Both the position numbers and the translations under genes were made by a program. DNA of 64,000 nucleotides from Betaproteobacteria bacterium (GTDB lineage Bacteria > Pseudomonadota > Gammaproteobacteria > Burkholderiales > Burkholderiaceae_C). Location of the stretch: NCBI GenBank assembly GCA_016704535.1, contig JADIZZ010000007.1:124001-188000 (forward strand), written 5' to 3'. Every line of letters begins with the position of its first letter. The first letter of the stretch is position 1. The notes below the pieces were generated by a model. The model was not told where the DNA came from and made no database searches. It worked only from the letters and a program-made list of their open reading frames with translations. Below, piece after piece: positions 52,768-61,956 of the stretch.

Positions 52768-53603
52768 GCACACGTAGCCTGCGCGGCAAGACCCTCGTCA
52801 TCACCGGAGCGAGCCGCGGCATCGGCCTGGCGATCGCCAAGCGCGCGGCCGCGGATGGCGCGAACATCGTGCTGCTGGCCAAGACGGTGGAACCCAACCC
52901 CAAGCTTCCCGGCACGTTGGCCAGCGCCGCTGCCGAGGTCGAGGCCGCCGGGGGTCGGGCGCTGGCCGTGCAGACCGACATCCGCGACGAGAACGCCGTG
53001 GCGGCCGCGGTGGCCGCAGCGGTCGCGCGCTTCGGTGGCATCGACATCCTGGTCAACAACGCCAGCGCCATCAGCCTGACGCCCACGGCGGCCACGCCGA
53101 TGAAGCGTTTCGACCTGATGTTCGGCGTGAACGTGCGTGGCACGTATGCGTGTACCCAGGCTTGCCTGGCCGAACTGACGAAGAGCGCCAAGGCCGGCCG
53201 CAACCCGCACGTGCTGAACATGAGCCCGCCGCTGTCCATGAAGGAGCACTGGTTCAAGGGGCACGTGGCCTACACGATGGCCAAGTACGGCATGAGCGAA
53301 TGCACGCTGGGCCACGCCGGCGAGTTTCGCCCGCTGGGCATCGCCGTCAACAGCCTGTGGCCGCGCACGGCGATCGCCACTGCAGCGATGCAGATGATCC
53401 CGGGCATCGACCTGAATCTGTGCCGCAAGCCCGAGATCCTGGCCGACGCGGCCTGGTTCATCCTCACCAGCGACGCGAAGGCGACCACCGGCCAGTTTTT
53501 CATCGACGATGAACTGCTGGCGCAGCATGGCATCACCGACCTCGAGCCGTATGCGGTGAAGCCGGGGACGAAGCACTTCATCCCGGACTTCTTCATCGAC
53601 TGA
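52764..53603 (+). CDS. SDR-family oxidoreductase
   Basis: The 279-residue protein is a complete short-chain dehydrogenase: TGASRGIGLAIAKR at 15-28, NNASAI, the catalytic Y-T-M-A-K segment and a catalytic serine region (MSPPLS). The extended NIVLLAKTVEPNPKLPGTL and the ending WPRTAIATAAMQM are those of the hydroxysteroid dehydrogenase-like 2 (HSDL2) group. It probably acts on hydroxy- or keto-acyl substrates. Last gene of the operon. Confidence 0.9.
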   Translation: MSTRSLRGKTLVITGASRGIGLAIAKRAAADGANIVLLAKTVEPNPKLPGTLASAAAEVEAAGGRALAVQTDIRDENAVAAAVAAAVARFGGIDILVNNASAISLTPTAATPMKRFDLMFGVNVRGTYACTQACLAELTKSAKAGRNPHVLNMSPPLSMKEHWFKGHVAYTMAKYGMSECTLGHAGEFRPLGIAVNSLWPRTAIATAAMQMIPGIDLNLCRKPEILADAAWFILTSDAKATTGQFFIDDELLAQHGITDLEPYAVKPGTKHFIPDFFID

Positions 53604-53635
53604 AGACGCGCCACCGGCCGGGTGCCGGCGCGGCT

Positions 53636-54052
53636 TCAGCGCGGCACCGGCCTCGGCTGACCGTGGCCGTCGATGGCGACGTAGGTCAGGTCGGCCTCGG
53701 TCACCTTCACGACCTGCAGGTCTGCCGGGTTGCGCTCGGCGTAGACCTCGACGTGCACGCTGATGCTGGTGTTGCCGATGCGCGTGACCCGCGCATAGAA
53801 GCTCAGCAGGTCGCCGATAGACACCGGCTGCTTGAAGACGAACTGGTTCACCGCGACGGTGGCGATGCGCCCCTTGGCGATGCGCACCGGCAGCACGGCG
53901 CCGGCGAGGTCGACCTGGGCCATGATCCAGCCACCGAAGACGTCGCCGTTGGCGTTGGCGTCGGCAGGCATGGGCATCACACGCAGTACCAGTTCGGCGC
54001 CATTGGGCAGGGTGGCCGGCGCCATGCGTGGGGTGGGAAGGGCTTCGGTCAT
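53636..54052 (-). CDS. Acyl-CoA thioesterase (YciA-type hotdog)
   Basis: The 138-residue protein has the hotdog-fold thioesterase motifs NANGDVFGGWIMAQVDLAGAV (the Asp is catalytic) and VAVNQFVFKQPVSIGDLL. It hydrolyses acyl-CoA. The ATG at 54052 is preferred to an upstream start. It is convergent with the beta-oxidation operon and divergent from the ABC transporter, 41 bases apart. Confidence 0.9.
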   Translation of the reverse strand: MTEALPTPRMAPATLPNGAELVLRVMPMPADANANGDVFGGWIMAQVDLAGAVLPVRIAKGRIATVAVNQFVFKQPVSIGDLLSFYARVTRIGNTSISVHVEVYAERNPADLQVVKVTEADLTYVAIDGHGQPRPVPR

Positions 54053-54093
54053 GGGCGGGCTGCTCGTAGCGGGTGCACGGCGACAATCGCCGC

Positions 54094-55909
54094 ATGCGCC
54101 CCAATGTAGCCGCTCACTCGGCACCCGTCCTGAACGATTCTGCGTACCGCCGCTCCGACTGGGGCACGCTGGCCAAGCTGCTGCCCTACTTGTGGCAGTA
54201 CCGCTGGCGCGTTGGCATCGCGCTGGCCTTCCTGGTGGCCGCCAAGGTGGCCAACGTCGGCGTGCCGCTGTTGTTGAAGAACCTGGTCGACGCGCTCGCC
54301 TTCAAGCCGGGCGACGCGGCGGCGGTGCTGGTGGTGCCCATCGGCCTGCTGGTGGCCTACGGCGCGCTGCGGCTGAGCACCACGCTCTTCACCGAACTGC
54401 GCGAGCTGATCTTCGCCAAGGCCACCGAGGGCACGGCGCGCAGCATCAGCCTGCAGGTCTTCCGCCACCTGCACGCCTTGAGCCTGCGCTTCCACCTCGA
54501 GCGCCAGACCGGCGGCATGACGCGCGACATCGAACGCGGCACGCGCGCCGTGCATTCGCTGATCTCGTATTCGCTCTACAGCATCGTGCCCACGCTGATC
54601 GAGGTGACGCTGGTGCTGACGCTGCTGGCGGTGAAGTTCGACGCCTGGTTCGCGTGGATCACGATCGCCGCGCTCGTCGTCTACATCACCTTCACGATCA
54701 TCGTCACGGAGTGGCGCACGCAGTTCCGCAAGCAGATGAACGAGCTCGACAGCACGGCGCACAGCCGCGCCATCGACGCGCTGCTGAACTACGAGACGGT
54801 GAAGTACTTCAACAACGAGGACTTCGAGGCGAAGCGCTACGACGAGAACCTGGAGAAGCTGCGCCGCGCATCGCTGAAGAGCCAGAGCACGCTGAGCTTC
54901 CTGAACACCGGCCAGCAGCTGATCATCGCCACCGCGCTGGTGGCCATGCTGTGGCGCGCCACCGCGGGCGTGGTCGAAGGGCGCATGACGCTGGGCGACC
55001 TGGTGATGGTCAACGCCTTCATGATCCAGCTGTACATCCCGCTGAACTTCCTGGGGGTGATCTACCGCGAGATCAAGCAGAGCCTGACCGACCTCGACAA
55101 GATGTTCACGCTGCTGGAGCGCAACCGCGAGGTCGACGATGTACCGGGCGCGCTGCCTCTGCGGGTCACGTTGGGCCACGTGCGCTTCGAGCACGTGAGC
55201 TTCGGCTACGAAGCCGGCGCGCCCCATCCTGCACGACATCAGCTTCGAGATCCCCCCGGGCAGGACGGTGGCGGTGGTCGGGCCTTCGGGCGCAGGCAAG
55301 AGCACGCTGGCGCGGCTGCTCTACCGCTTCTACGACATCACCGGCGGCCGCGTCAGCATCGACGGCCAGGAGCTGCGCTCGGTCACGCAGGCCAGCCTGC
55401 GCGCGGCGATAGGCATCGTGCCGCAGGACACCGTGCTCTTCAACGACACGGTGGAATACAACATCGCCTACGGTCGCCCCGGCGCCACGCGCGAGGAGGT
55501 GGAGGCGGCGGCCAAGGCCGCGCACATCCACGACTTCATCGCCGGCACGCCCAAGGGCTACGACACCATGGTGGGTGAGCGCGGGCTCAAGCTGTCGGGG
55601 GGCGAAAAGCAGCGCGTGGCGATTGCGCGCACGCTGCTGAAGAACCCGCCCATCCTGATCTTCGACGAAGCCACCTCGGCGCTGGACAGCGCCAACGAAC
55701 GCGCCATCCAGGCCGAGCTGCGCAGCGTTTCGCAAGGCAAGACGGCGCTGGTCATCGCGCACCGGCTGAGCACAGTGGTCGACGCGCACGAGATCGTGGT
55801 GCTGGACGCGGGCCGCGTGGTGGAACGCGGCCCGCACGCCGAACTGCTGGCGCGCGGCGGGCGATACGCCGAGATGTGGCGGCTGCAGCAGAGCGGGCAG
55901 GACCTGTAG
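54094..55909 (+). CDS. Atm1-like ABC transporter (frameshifted)
   Basis: With one frame correction at 55222-55225 the product is a half-transporter of about 604 residues. The membrane domain (residues about 25-320) has six helices and the ERQTGGMTRDIERGTR and ALLNYETVKYFNNE segments characteristic of Atm1/HMT-type exporters. The ATPase domain has Walker A GPSGAGKST, the signature LSGGEKQRVAIART and Walker B ILIFDEATSALD. Atm1-type proteins export glutathione-linked sulfur or iron-sulfur precursors. An extra C in a four-C run splits the gene between GYEAGAP and ILHDISFEIPPG, leaving frames 54094-55578 and 55268-55909. Confidence 0.88.
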
Positions 55910-55943
55910 AAGGCCCTGCCGCCAGCCTCAGCCAGCCGGCAAC

Positions 55944-56381
55944 TCAGCGGCCGTGGCGGCGGTCGTCGCGATCATCACGGCGGTCATGGCGCGCATCGCG
56001 CCGGTCGTCGCGACGGTCGTAGCGGTTCGGCACGCCGTCGCCGTCACGGTCCCAGCGCGGGTTGTAGACGCGGTCGTAGCGGTTCGGGATGCCGTCGTGG
56101 TCGGCGTCGTGCCATGCGGTGCGGTGCACGCCCCGACCCGGCACCACATAGACCGGCGGTGCATAGGCGCGAGGCGCGTAGAACTGTGGCACGTAGACCT
56201 GCGGCACGTAGACCTGAGGCGCATAGACCCGATGCTCGTAGACCGGGCTGCCGACGACCACACCGATCTGCGGGCTGCCGACGGTAACCGACCACTGCAC
56301 GTCCGCGCGGTTGCCGGCGTGTGCGGCGCCAGCGGCCAACGTGCCGGCCAGGGCGAGGGCCGCGAGATGCTTGCTGTTCAT
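55944..56381 (-). CDS. Exported low-complexity tyrosine/proline and DRDGDG repeat protein
   Basis: The 145-residue product has a signal peptide (residues 1-22, ending AAHAG). It then has a VYxPQVY repeat tract (several V-Y-V-P-Q / Y-A-P-x units, about 52-80). Two thrombospondin-3-like calcium motifs follow (DADHDGIPNRYD, DRDGDGVPNRYD), and the tail is D-R-R-rich. Similar small proteins occur in Burkholderiales near the cell envelope. The function is unknown. Highly biased composition; no neighbours of related role. Confidence 0.6.
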   Translation of the reverse strand: MNSKHLAALALAGTLAAGAAHAGNRADVQWSVTVGSPQIGVVVGSPVYEHRVYAPQVYVPQVYVPQFYAPRAYAPPVYVVPGRGVHRTAWHDADHDGIPNRYDRVYNPRWDRDGDGVPNRYDRRDDRRDARHDRRDDRDDRRHGR

Positions 56382-56572
56382 GCGTCGTACTCCTTGGTTG
56401 CTTGCGACACCGCCCTGCGGCGTCACCCACCCACAACGCCCGCCGCGGCGCAGCGGACCACGCCTTCAAGGTCAAGCGAACGTAAAGGTGTGTGGCTGCC
56501 GGTATGCACCTGCAAGCGCTGCCCATCACCGCACCCATGGCCGCACTGGCCTCGGCCGATACACTCGCCGCC

Positions 56573-57508
56573 GTGGAAACCAAGTGGCTCGAGGACTTCG
56601 TGAGCCTGGCCGAGACGCACAGCTTCTCGCGCTCGGCGCAGCTGCGGCACGTCACGCAGCCGGCGTTTTCTCGCCGCATCCAGGCGCTGGAAGCCTGGGC
56701 CGGCATCGATCTCGTCGACCGCTCGTGCTACCCGACGCGCCTGACACCCGCCGGGGAGACCTTCCACGCCCAGGCGCTGGAGGTGCTGGACGGCCTGCAG
56801 GCCGCGCGCAACCTGATGCGCAGCCACCAGGTGGCGGGCCAGGACATGATCGAGTTCGCGGTGCCGCACACGCTGGCGTTCACCTTCTTCCCGCACTGGA
56901 TCACCGAGATCAACCGCGACCTGCGGTCGCAGGTCGGCGCATTGAAGACGCGGCTGACGGCGCTGAACGTGCACGACGCCGTGCTGCGCCTGACCGAGGG
57001 CGGCTGCGATCTGCTCATCGCCTACCACCACGCCAGCCAGCCGCTGCAGCTGAGCGCCGAGCGCTACGAGATGCTCAGCCTGGGCCACGAGACGCTGGCG
57101 CCGTACGCCAAGGCCGACGCCGAGGGCCGGCCGCTCTTCACCCTGCCGGGGCGGCCGGGCGAGGCCCTGCCTTTCCTGGGCTACGCCTCCGGCGCCTACA
57201 TGGCGCGGCTGGTCGAGGTCATCCTCAAGCAGTCGGCCATGCCACTGGTGCTGGAGCCCGTCTACGAGACCGACATGGCCGAAGGCCTGAAGGCGATGGC
57301 CCTGGAAGGCCAGGGTCTGGCCTTCCTGCCGCACAGCTCGGTGCGCAAGGAACTGCGCGCGCGCCGCCTGGTGGCGGCGGCGGCCGTTGGGCAGCTGAGC
57401 CTGACGATGGAGATGCGCATCTACCGCGAGCGCCCTCAGGGTGCCCGCCACGTCAAGCCAGCGGTGCACGCGCTGTGGGCCTTTCTGGCGAATAAGGGTC
57501 TACCCTAG
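56573..57508 (+). CDS. LysR-family transcriptional regulator
   Basis: From the GTG at 56573 the 311-residue protein starts with ETKWLEDFVSLAETHSFSRSAQ, the typical start of one LysR subgroup, with the helix-turn-helix QLRHVTQPAFSRRIQALE and a ligand domain from about residue 90. In-frame upstream starts (56492) add an atypical 27 residues. It precedes gltI in the same direction after a 219-base gap without a gene. It might regulate the transporter, but the family's targets cannot be inferred from sequence alone. Confidence 0.85.
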   Translation: METKWLEDFVSLAETHSFSRSAQLRHVTQPAFSRRIQALEAWAGIDLVDRSCYPTRLTPAGETFHAQALEVLDGLQAARNLMRSHQVAGQDMIEFAVPHTLAFTFFPHWITEINRDLRSQVGALKTRLTALNVHDAVLRLTEGGCDLLIAYHHASQPLQLSAERYEMLSLGHETLAPYAKADAEGRPLFTLPGRPGEALPFLGYASGAYMARLVEVILKQSAMPLVLEPVYETDMAEGLKAMALEGQGLAFLPHSSVRKELRARRLVAAAAVGQLSLTMEMRIYRERPQGARHVKPAVHALWAFLANKGLP

Positions 57509-57727
57509 ACCGGCAGGTCGCTGCGACATGGCCCTCTTGCCCATCGGCATTGGCCGTCGCGCCGCAGCAGCAGCTACATTCCGCCCCCGGAGCAGTGCCC
57601 CGGCGTGGTGCCTGCAGGTGGCCCGAGGCTTGCATGGTTGAACACCCTGGAGCGCGGGCTTCCACCCGGTCGACCTGCAGGGCCGACTTCCTAGAATGTC
57701 ACATCCGAGCCCCTGAAAGGAGATTCC

Positions 57728-58624
57728 ATGAAACAGATTTCGTTTGTACTCGCCACGCTGGCGCTGGCAGCCGCCAGTGCCGCACAGGCCGACACGCTGG
57801 CCAAGTTCAAGACCAGCGGCGCCGCCACGATGGGTGTGCGTGAATCGTCGGGTGCCCTTAGCTACACCCTCGGCGATGGCAAATTCGCCGGCTTTCACGT
57901 CGAGATCTGTCAACGTGTGCTGGCCGACGTGCAGAAGCAGCTCGGCCTGCCCAGGCTCGACGTCAAGTACCAGGCCGTGACCTCGCAGAACCGCATCCCG
58001 CTGGTGCAGAACGGCACCGTGGACATCGAGTGCGGCAGCACCACCAACAACGCCACGCGCCAGAAGGACGTGAGCTTCGCCGTCACGACCTACGTCGAAG
58101 AGGTGCGCATCGCAGTGAAGGCCAACTCGGGCATCACCAGCATCGCGCAGCTGGCGGGCAAGAAGGTGGCGACCACTACGGGAACCACCAGCGTGCAGCT
58201 GCTGCGCAAGCACGAGCGCGCCAACGGCGTGAACTTCGAAGAGGTTTTTGGCAAGGACCACGCCGACAGCTTCCTGCTGATGGAAAGCGGCCGCGCCGAT
58301 GCGTTCGTGATGGACGGCCAGATCCTGGCCGGCAACATCGCCAAGGCCAAGAACCCGGCCGAGTTCAAGATCGTCGGCGAGGTGCTCTCGGTCGAGCCCA
58401 TCGCGATCATGATCCGCAAGGACGACCCGGCCTTCAAGCAGGCGGTCGACGGCAGCATCACGGCGATGATGAAGAGCGGCGAGATCGCCAAGCTCTACGA
58501 CAAGTGGTTCCTGCAGCCCATTCCGCCGAGCAACACCAAGGTCGGCTTGCCGCTCAGCGACGCCACCAAGGCGGCCTGGGCGCAGCCCAACGACAAGCCG
58601 GTCGAGGACTACATGAAGAAGTGA
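57728..58624 (+). CDS. gltI: Glutamate/aspartate ABC transporter substrate-binding protein
   Basis: The 298-residue periplasmic protein (signal residues 1-21) is of the GltI type: VRESSGALSYTLGDGKFAGFHVEIC, TVDIECGSTTNNATRQKDVSF and ESGRADAFVMDGQILAG. It delivers acidic amino acids to the GltJK-GltL complex encoded downstream. AAGGAG site precedes the ATG. The 219-base upstream gap (57509-57727) contains no gene. Confidence 0.93.
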   Translation: MKQISFVLATLALAAASAAQADTLAKFKTSGAATMGVRESSGALSYTLGDGKFAGFHVEICQRVLADVQKQLGLPRLDVKYQAVTSQNRIPLVQNGTVDIECGSTTNNATRQKDVSFAVTTYVEEVRIAVKANSGITSIAQLAGKKVATTTGTTSVQLLRKHERANGVNFEEVFGKDHADSFLLMESGRADAFVMDGQILAGNIAKAKNPAEFKIVGEVLSVEPIAIMIRKDDPAFKQAVDGSITAMMKSGEIAKLYDKWFLQPIPPSNTKVGLPLSDATKAAWAQPNDKPVEDYMKK

Positions 58625-58633
58625 GCCCCGCGG

Positions 58634-58649
58634 GCCCGCTGCGGCGGGC
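58634..58649 (+). other. Intercistronic hairpin gltI-gltJ
   Basis: GCCCGC and GCGGGC pair around the loop TGCG, extendable by a G-U and a G-C pair. Such stem-loops after a binding-protein gene often stabilise its upstream message and lower expression of the membrane components. Confidence 0.45.
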
Positions 58650-58686
58650 TCTGACGGGCCAAGCGCACTGACCGGGGAGGGCCTGC

Positions 58687-59427
58687 GTGGCCACTTGGGA
58701 CTGGCAGGTCTTCTGCAAGGAAACCACCACGGGTGAGGCAGCTCAGGGCTGCTTCGGCCGTGGCGGCGACATCACCTACCTCGACTGGATTCTCTCGGCC
58801 TGGGGCTGGACGATGAGCGTGGCCGCGCTGGCGCTCGTCGTCGCGCTGGTGGTCGGTTCGCTGATGGGGATCCTGCGCACCGTGCCCGACCGGCGGCTGG
58901 TGGCGCTGGGCAACGCCTGGACGGAACTGTTCCGCAACATCCCGCTGCTGGTGCAGATCTTCCTCTGGTACCACGTGCTGCCGTCGCTGATCAAGCCGCT
59001 GCAGGCCTTCCCGAGCTTCATCCTCGTCGTCTTCGCTTTAGGCTTCTTCACCAGCGCGCGCATCAGCGAACAGGTCAAGGCCGGCATCCAGGCGCTGCCG
59101 CGCGGCCAGCGTTACGCCGGCCTGGCGGTGGGCCTGACGCTGCCGCAGACCTACCGCTACGTGCTGCTGCCGATGGCCTTCCGCATCGTCATCCCGCCGC
59201 TGACGAGCGAGAGCATGAACATCGTCAAGAACTCGTCGGTGGCGTTTGCAGTGAGCATCGCCGAACTGACGATGTTCGCGATGCAGGCGGGCGAGGAAAC
59301 CTCGCGCCCTGTCGAGATGTACCTCGCGGTCACCGCGCTGTATTTCGTCTCGGCCTTCTCGATCAACCGGCTGGCACTGTTCATCGAGAACCGTGTGCGC
59401 GTGCCCGGCATGATCGGCAGCAAATGA
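58687..59427 (+). CDS. gltJ: Glutamate/aspartate ABC transporter permease
   Basis: The 246-residue inner-membrane protein has the amino-acid ABC permease layout: about five helices and the EAA-like loop (SEQVKAGIQALPRGQRYAGLAVGLTLPQTYRY). The N-terminal insertion with cysteines (FCKETTTGEAAQGCFG) is typical of GltJ. GTG start behind GGGAGG. Same operon as gltI. Confidence 0.92.
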   Translation: MATWDWQVFCKETTTGEAAQGCFGRGGDITYLDWILSAWGWTMSVAALALVVALVVGSLMGILRTVPDRRLVALGNAWTELFRNIPLLVQIFLWYHVLPSLIKPLQAFPSFILVVFALGFFTSARISEQVKAGIQALPRGQRYAGLAVGLTLPQTYRYVLLPMAFRIVIPPLTSESMNIVKNSSVAFAVSIAELTMFAMQAGEETSRPVEMYLAVTALYFVSAFSINRLALFIENRVRVPGMIGSK

Positions 59428-59492
59428 TGGGCCCCCAGCTCGCTTCGCTCGCATCCCCCGAGGGGATCGACCGTCCTTGGGGCGGCCCGGCG
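59428..59492. repeat. Palindromic intergenic element
   Basis: The 85-base gltJ-gltK gap carries GCTCGCTTCGCTCGC and the dyad TCCCCCGAGGGGA, followed by GGGGCGGCCCGG. I recall very similar GC-rich palindromic units between genes in many Burkholderiales. Only one copy is present in this window; the ribosome site of gltK (GGAGGT) lies at its edge. Confidence 0.55.
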
Positions 59493-59512
59493 GACGGCCG
59501 GAGGTCAGGCAC

Positions 59513-60178
59513 ATGAACCTCGACTTCTCCTTCCTGAGCTACGAGGTCCTGGCGAACTTCGTCCTCAAGGGCCTGATCTTCTCGGTGCAGCTGACGCTGG
59601 TTGCGATGATCGGCGGCATCGTGCTGGGCACGGCGCTGGCGCTCATGCGGTTGTCGGGCAAGCCCTGGCTGGTGATGCCGGCGGCGGCCTACGTCAACAC
59701 CATGCGCAGCATCCCGCTGGTGATGGTGATCCTGTGGTTCTTCCTGCTCATTCCGCTGCTGCTGGGCCGGCCGATGGGCGCCGAGCTGTCGGCCATGCTC
59801 ACCTTCACGCTGTTCGAGGCAGCGTACTACTCCGAGATCATGCGCGCCGGCATCCAGAGCGTGTCCAAGGGCCAGGTGCATGCCGGCTACGCGGTGGGCA
59901 TGAACTACAAGCAGACGATGCAGTTCATCGTGCTGCCGCAGGCTTTCCGCAACATGCTGCCGGTGCTGCTGACGCAGACCATCATCCTGTTCCAGGACAC
60001 CAGCCTGGTCTACGCCATCGGGGCCTACGACCTGCTCAAGGGTTTCGAGATCGCCGGCAAGAACTTCAACCGGCCGGTGGAGACCTATCTCGTGGCGGCC
60101 GTCGTCTACTTCATCATCTGCTTCTCGCTGAGCATGCTGGTCCGCAGGCTGCAACAGCGCATCGCCATCATTCGTTAG
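59513..60178 (+). CDS. gltK: Glutamate/aspartate ABC transporter permease
   Basis: The 221-residue protein is the second permease: LKGLIFSVQLTLVAMIGGIVLGTALAL at its first helix, the YSEIMRAGIQSVSKGQVHAGYAVGMNYKQTMQFIVLPQA loop (in two blocks) and five membrane helices. The ATG at 59513 follows GGAGGT; an in-frame ATG at 59477 lies inside the palindromic element and is not used. The ATPase gene starts 9 bases downstream. Confidence 0.92.
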   Translation: MNLDFSFLSYEVLANFVLKGLIFSVQLTLVAMIGGIVLGTALALMRLSGKPWLVMPAAAYVNTMRSIPLVMVILWFFLLIPLLLGRPMGAELSAMLTFTLFEAAYYSEIMRAGIQSVSKGQVHAGYAVGMNYKQTMQFIVLPQAFRNMLPVLLTQTIILFQDTSLVYAIGAYDLLKGFEIAGKNFNRPVETYLVAAVVYFIICFSLSMLVRRLQQRIAIIR

Positions 60179-60187
60179 GGGCCGCTC

Positions 60188-60877
60188 GTGATCGAGATCA
60201 AGAACGTCAGCAAGTGGTACGGCAGCTTCCAGGTCTTGACCGACTGCACCACCAAGGTCAACAAGGGCGAGGTGGTCGTGGTGTGCGGCCCCTCGGGTTC
60301 GGGCAAGAGCACGCTGATCAAGACGGTGAACGCGCTGGAGCCCTTCCAGAAAGGCGACATCACCGTCGATGGCATCAGCATCAGCGACCCCAAGACCGAC
60401 CTGCCCAAGCTGCGCAGCCGTGTCGGCATGGTGTTCCAGCATTTCGAGCTGTTCCCGCACCTCAGCGTCACCGAGAACCTGACGCTGGCGCAGATCAAGG
60501 TGCTGAACCGCAGCCCTGACGAGGCCATGGCGCGTGGCCTGAAGATGCTCGACCGTGTGGGCCTGATGGCGCACAAGGACAAGTTCCCGGGCCAGCTGAT
60601 GGACCCGATCGTGATGCTCTTCGACGAGCCCACCTCGGCGCTCGACCCCGAGATGGTGGGCGAAGTGCTCGACGTGATGGTGCTGCTGGCCAAGGAAGGC
60701 ATGACCATGATGGTCGTCACGCACGAAATGGGGTTCGCGCGCAAGGTCAGCCACCGCGTCATCTTCATGGACGCAGGCAAGATCGTCGAGGACTGCAAGA
60801 GGGACGAGTTCTTCGGCGACACCGCCTCGCGTTCACCGCGGGCGCAGGATTTCCTGTCGAAGATCCTTCAGCACTGA
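60188..60877 (+). CDS. gltL: Glutamate/aspartate ABC transporter ATPase lacking its signature motif
   Basis: The 229-residue protein aligns along its whole length with GltL except for one gap. Walker A (GPSGSGKST, 34-42), the Q-loop Q84, Walker B (VMLFDEPTSALD, D146-E147) and the H-loop H179 are present. Between L137 and M138 (bases 60598/60599) the usual segment containing SGGQQQRVAIARAL is missing, 15 residues by comparison with E. coli GltL (about 241-244 residues expected). The reading frame is intact. Without this signature the two ATP sites cannot close properly, so the protein as written would be inactive. The cause may be a 45-base deletion in the organism or in the assembly. Confidence 0.88.
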   Translation: MIEIKNVSKWYGSFQVLTDCTTKVNKGEVVVVCGPSGSGKSTLIKTVNALEPFQKGDITVDGISISDPKTDLPKLRSRVGMVFQHFELFPHLSVTENLTLAQIKVLNRSPDEAMARGLKMLDRVGLMAHKDKFPGQLMDPIVMLFDEPTSALDPEMVGEVLDVMVLLAKEGMTMMVVTHEMGFARKVSHRVIFMDAGKIVEDCKRDEFFGDTASRSPRAQDFLSKILQH

Positions 60878-60912
60878 GCGTTCCGCGCCGGACCGGGTGC
60901 GAAAATGCGCTG

Positions 60913-61956
60913 ATGCCCGCTGCGCCTACCGACACGCTCACCCTCACGCGCCCCGACGACTGGCACCTGCACCTGCGCGACGGCGCCGCGCTGGCGGCCG
61001 TGCTGCCGGCCACGGCTCGCCAGTTCGCGCGCGCCATCGTGATGCCCAACCTGCGCCCGCCCGTCACCACGGCCGCGGCGGCGCTGGCCTACCGTGAACG
61101 CATCGTGGCCGCGCTGCCCGCAGGCGCGGCCTTCCAGCCGCTGATGACGCTCTACCTCACCGACAACACGCCGCCCGATGAGATCTTGCGTGCGAAGGCG
61201 GCCGGTGTGGTGGCGCTGAAGCTCTACCCGGCCGGCGCCACGACCAACAGCGACGCCGGCGTCACCGACCTGCGCAAGTGCCACGCCACGCTGGAAGTGA
61301 TGCAACGCGTCGGCCTGCTGCTGCTGGTGCACGGCGAGGTCACCGACCCCGAGGTCGACATCTTCGACCGCGAGGCCGTCTTCATCGACCGCGTCATGCA
61401 GCCGCTGCGCCGCGACTTCCCCCAGCTGAAGGTCGTCTTCGAGCACATCACCACGGCCGAGGCCGCGCAGTACGTGGCCGAATCCGGCCCGCTTACTGCG
61501 GCCACCGTCACCGCGCACCACCTGCTCTACAACCGCAACGCACTGTTTACCGGTGGGCTGCGACCGCACTACTACTGCCTGCCGGTGCTGAAGAAGGAGC
61601 GCCACCGCCAGGCCCTGGTGAAGGCTGCCACTTCGGGCAGCCCGCGCTTCTTCCTGGGCACCGACAGTGCGCCGCACGCCGCGGTGATGAAGGAGCAGAG
61701 CGTGTGCGGCGCCGGCTGCTACACCGCACCCGCGGCTCTGGAGCTTTACGTCGAGGCTTTCGAGGCCGCCGGCGCGCTGGACAAGCTCGAGGCCTTCTCG
61801 AGCTTTTTCGGTGCCGACTTCTACGGCCTGCCGCGCAACACCGGCACTGTCACGCTCAGGCGCGAAACCTGGGCGCTGCCCGACACCTTGCCCTTCGGCG
61901 ACGCGAGCATCAAGCCGCTGCGCGCCGGCGAAACGCTGAACTGGAAACTGCAATGA
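60913..61956 (+). CDS. pyrC: Dihydroorotase
   Basis: The 347-residue protein is class II dihydroorotase of pyrimidine synthesis. Zinc ligands H18 and H20 (DDWHLHLRDG), the carbamylated lysine K103 (ALKLYPAGAT), the VHGE histidine, EHITT and the catalytic aspartate in LGTDSAPH are all present. It follows the glt operon after 35 bases and overlaps the NYN gene by 4 bases. The ATG at 60913 fits the family start. Confidence 0.95.
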   Translation: MPAAPTDTLTLTRPDDWHLHLRDGAALAAVLPATARQFARAIVMPNLRPPVTTAAAALAYRERIVAALPAGAAFQPLMTLYLTDNTPPDEILRAKAAGVVALKLYPAGATTNSDAGVTDLRKCHATLEVMQRVGLLLLVHGEVTDPEVDIFDREAVFIDRVMQPLRRDFPQLKVVFEHITTAEAAQYVAESGPLTAATVTAHHLLYNRNALFTGGLRPHYYCLPVLKKERHRQALVKAATSGSPRFFLGTDSAPHAAVMKEQSVCGAGCYTAPAALELYVEAFEAAGALDKLEAFSSFFGADFYGLPRNTGTVTLRRETWALPDTLPFGDASIKPLRAGETLNWKLQ

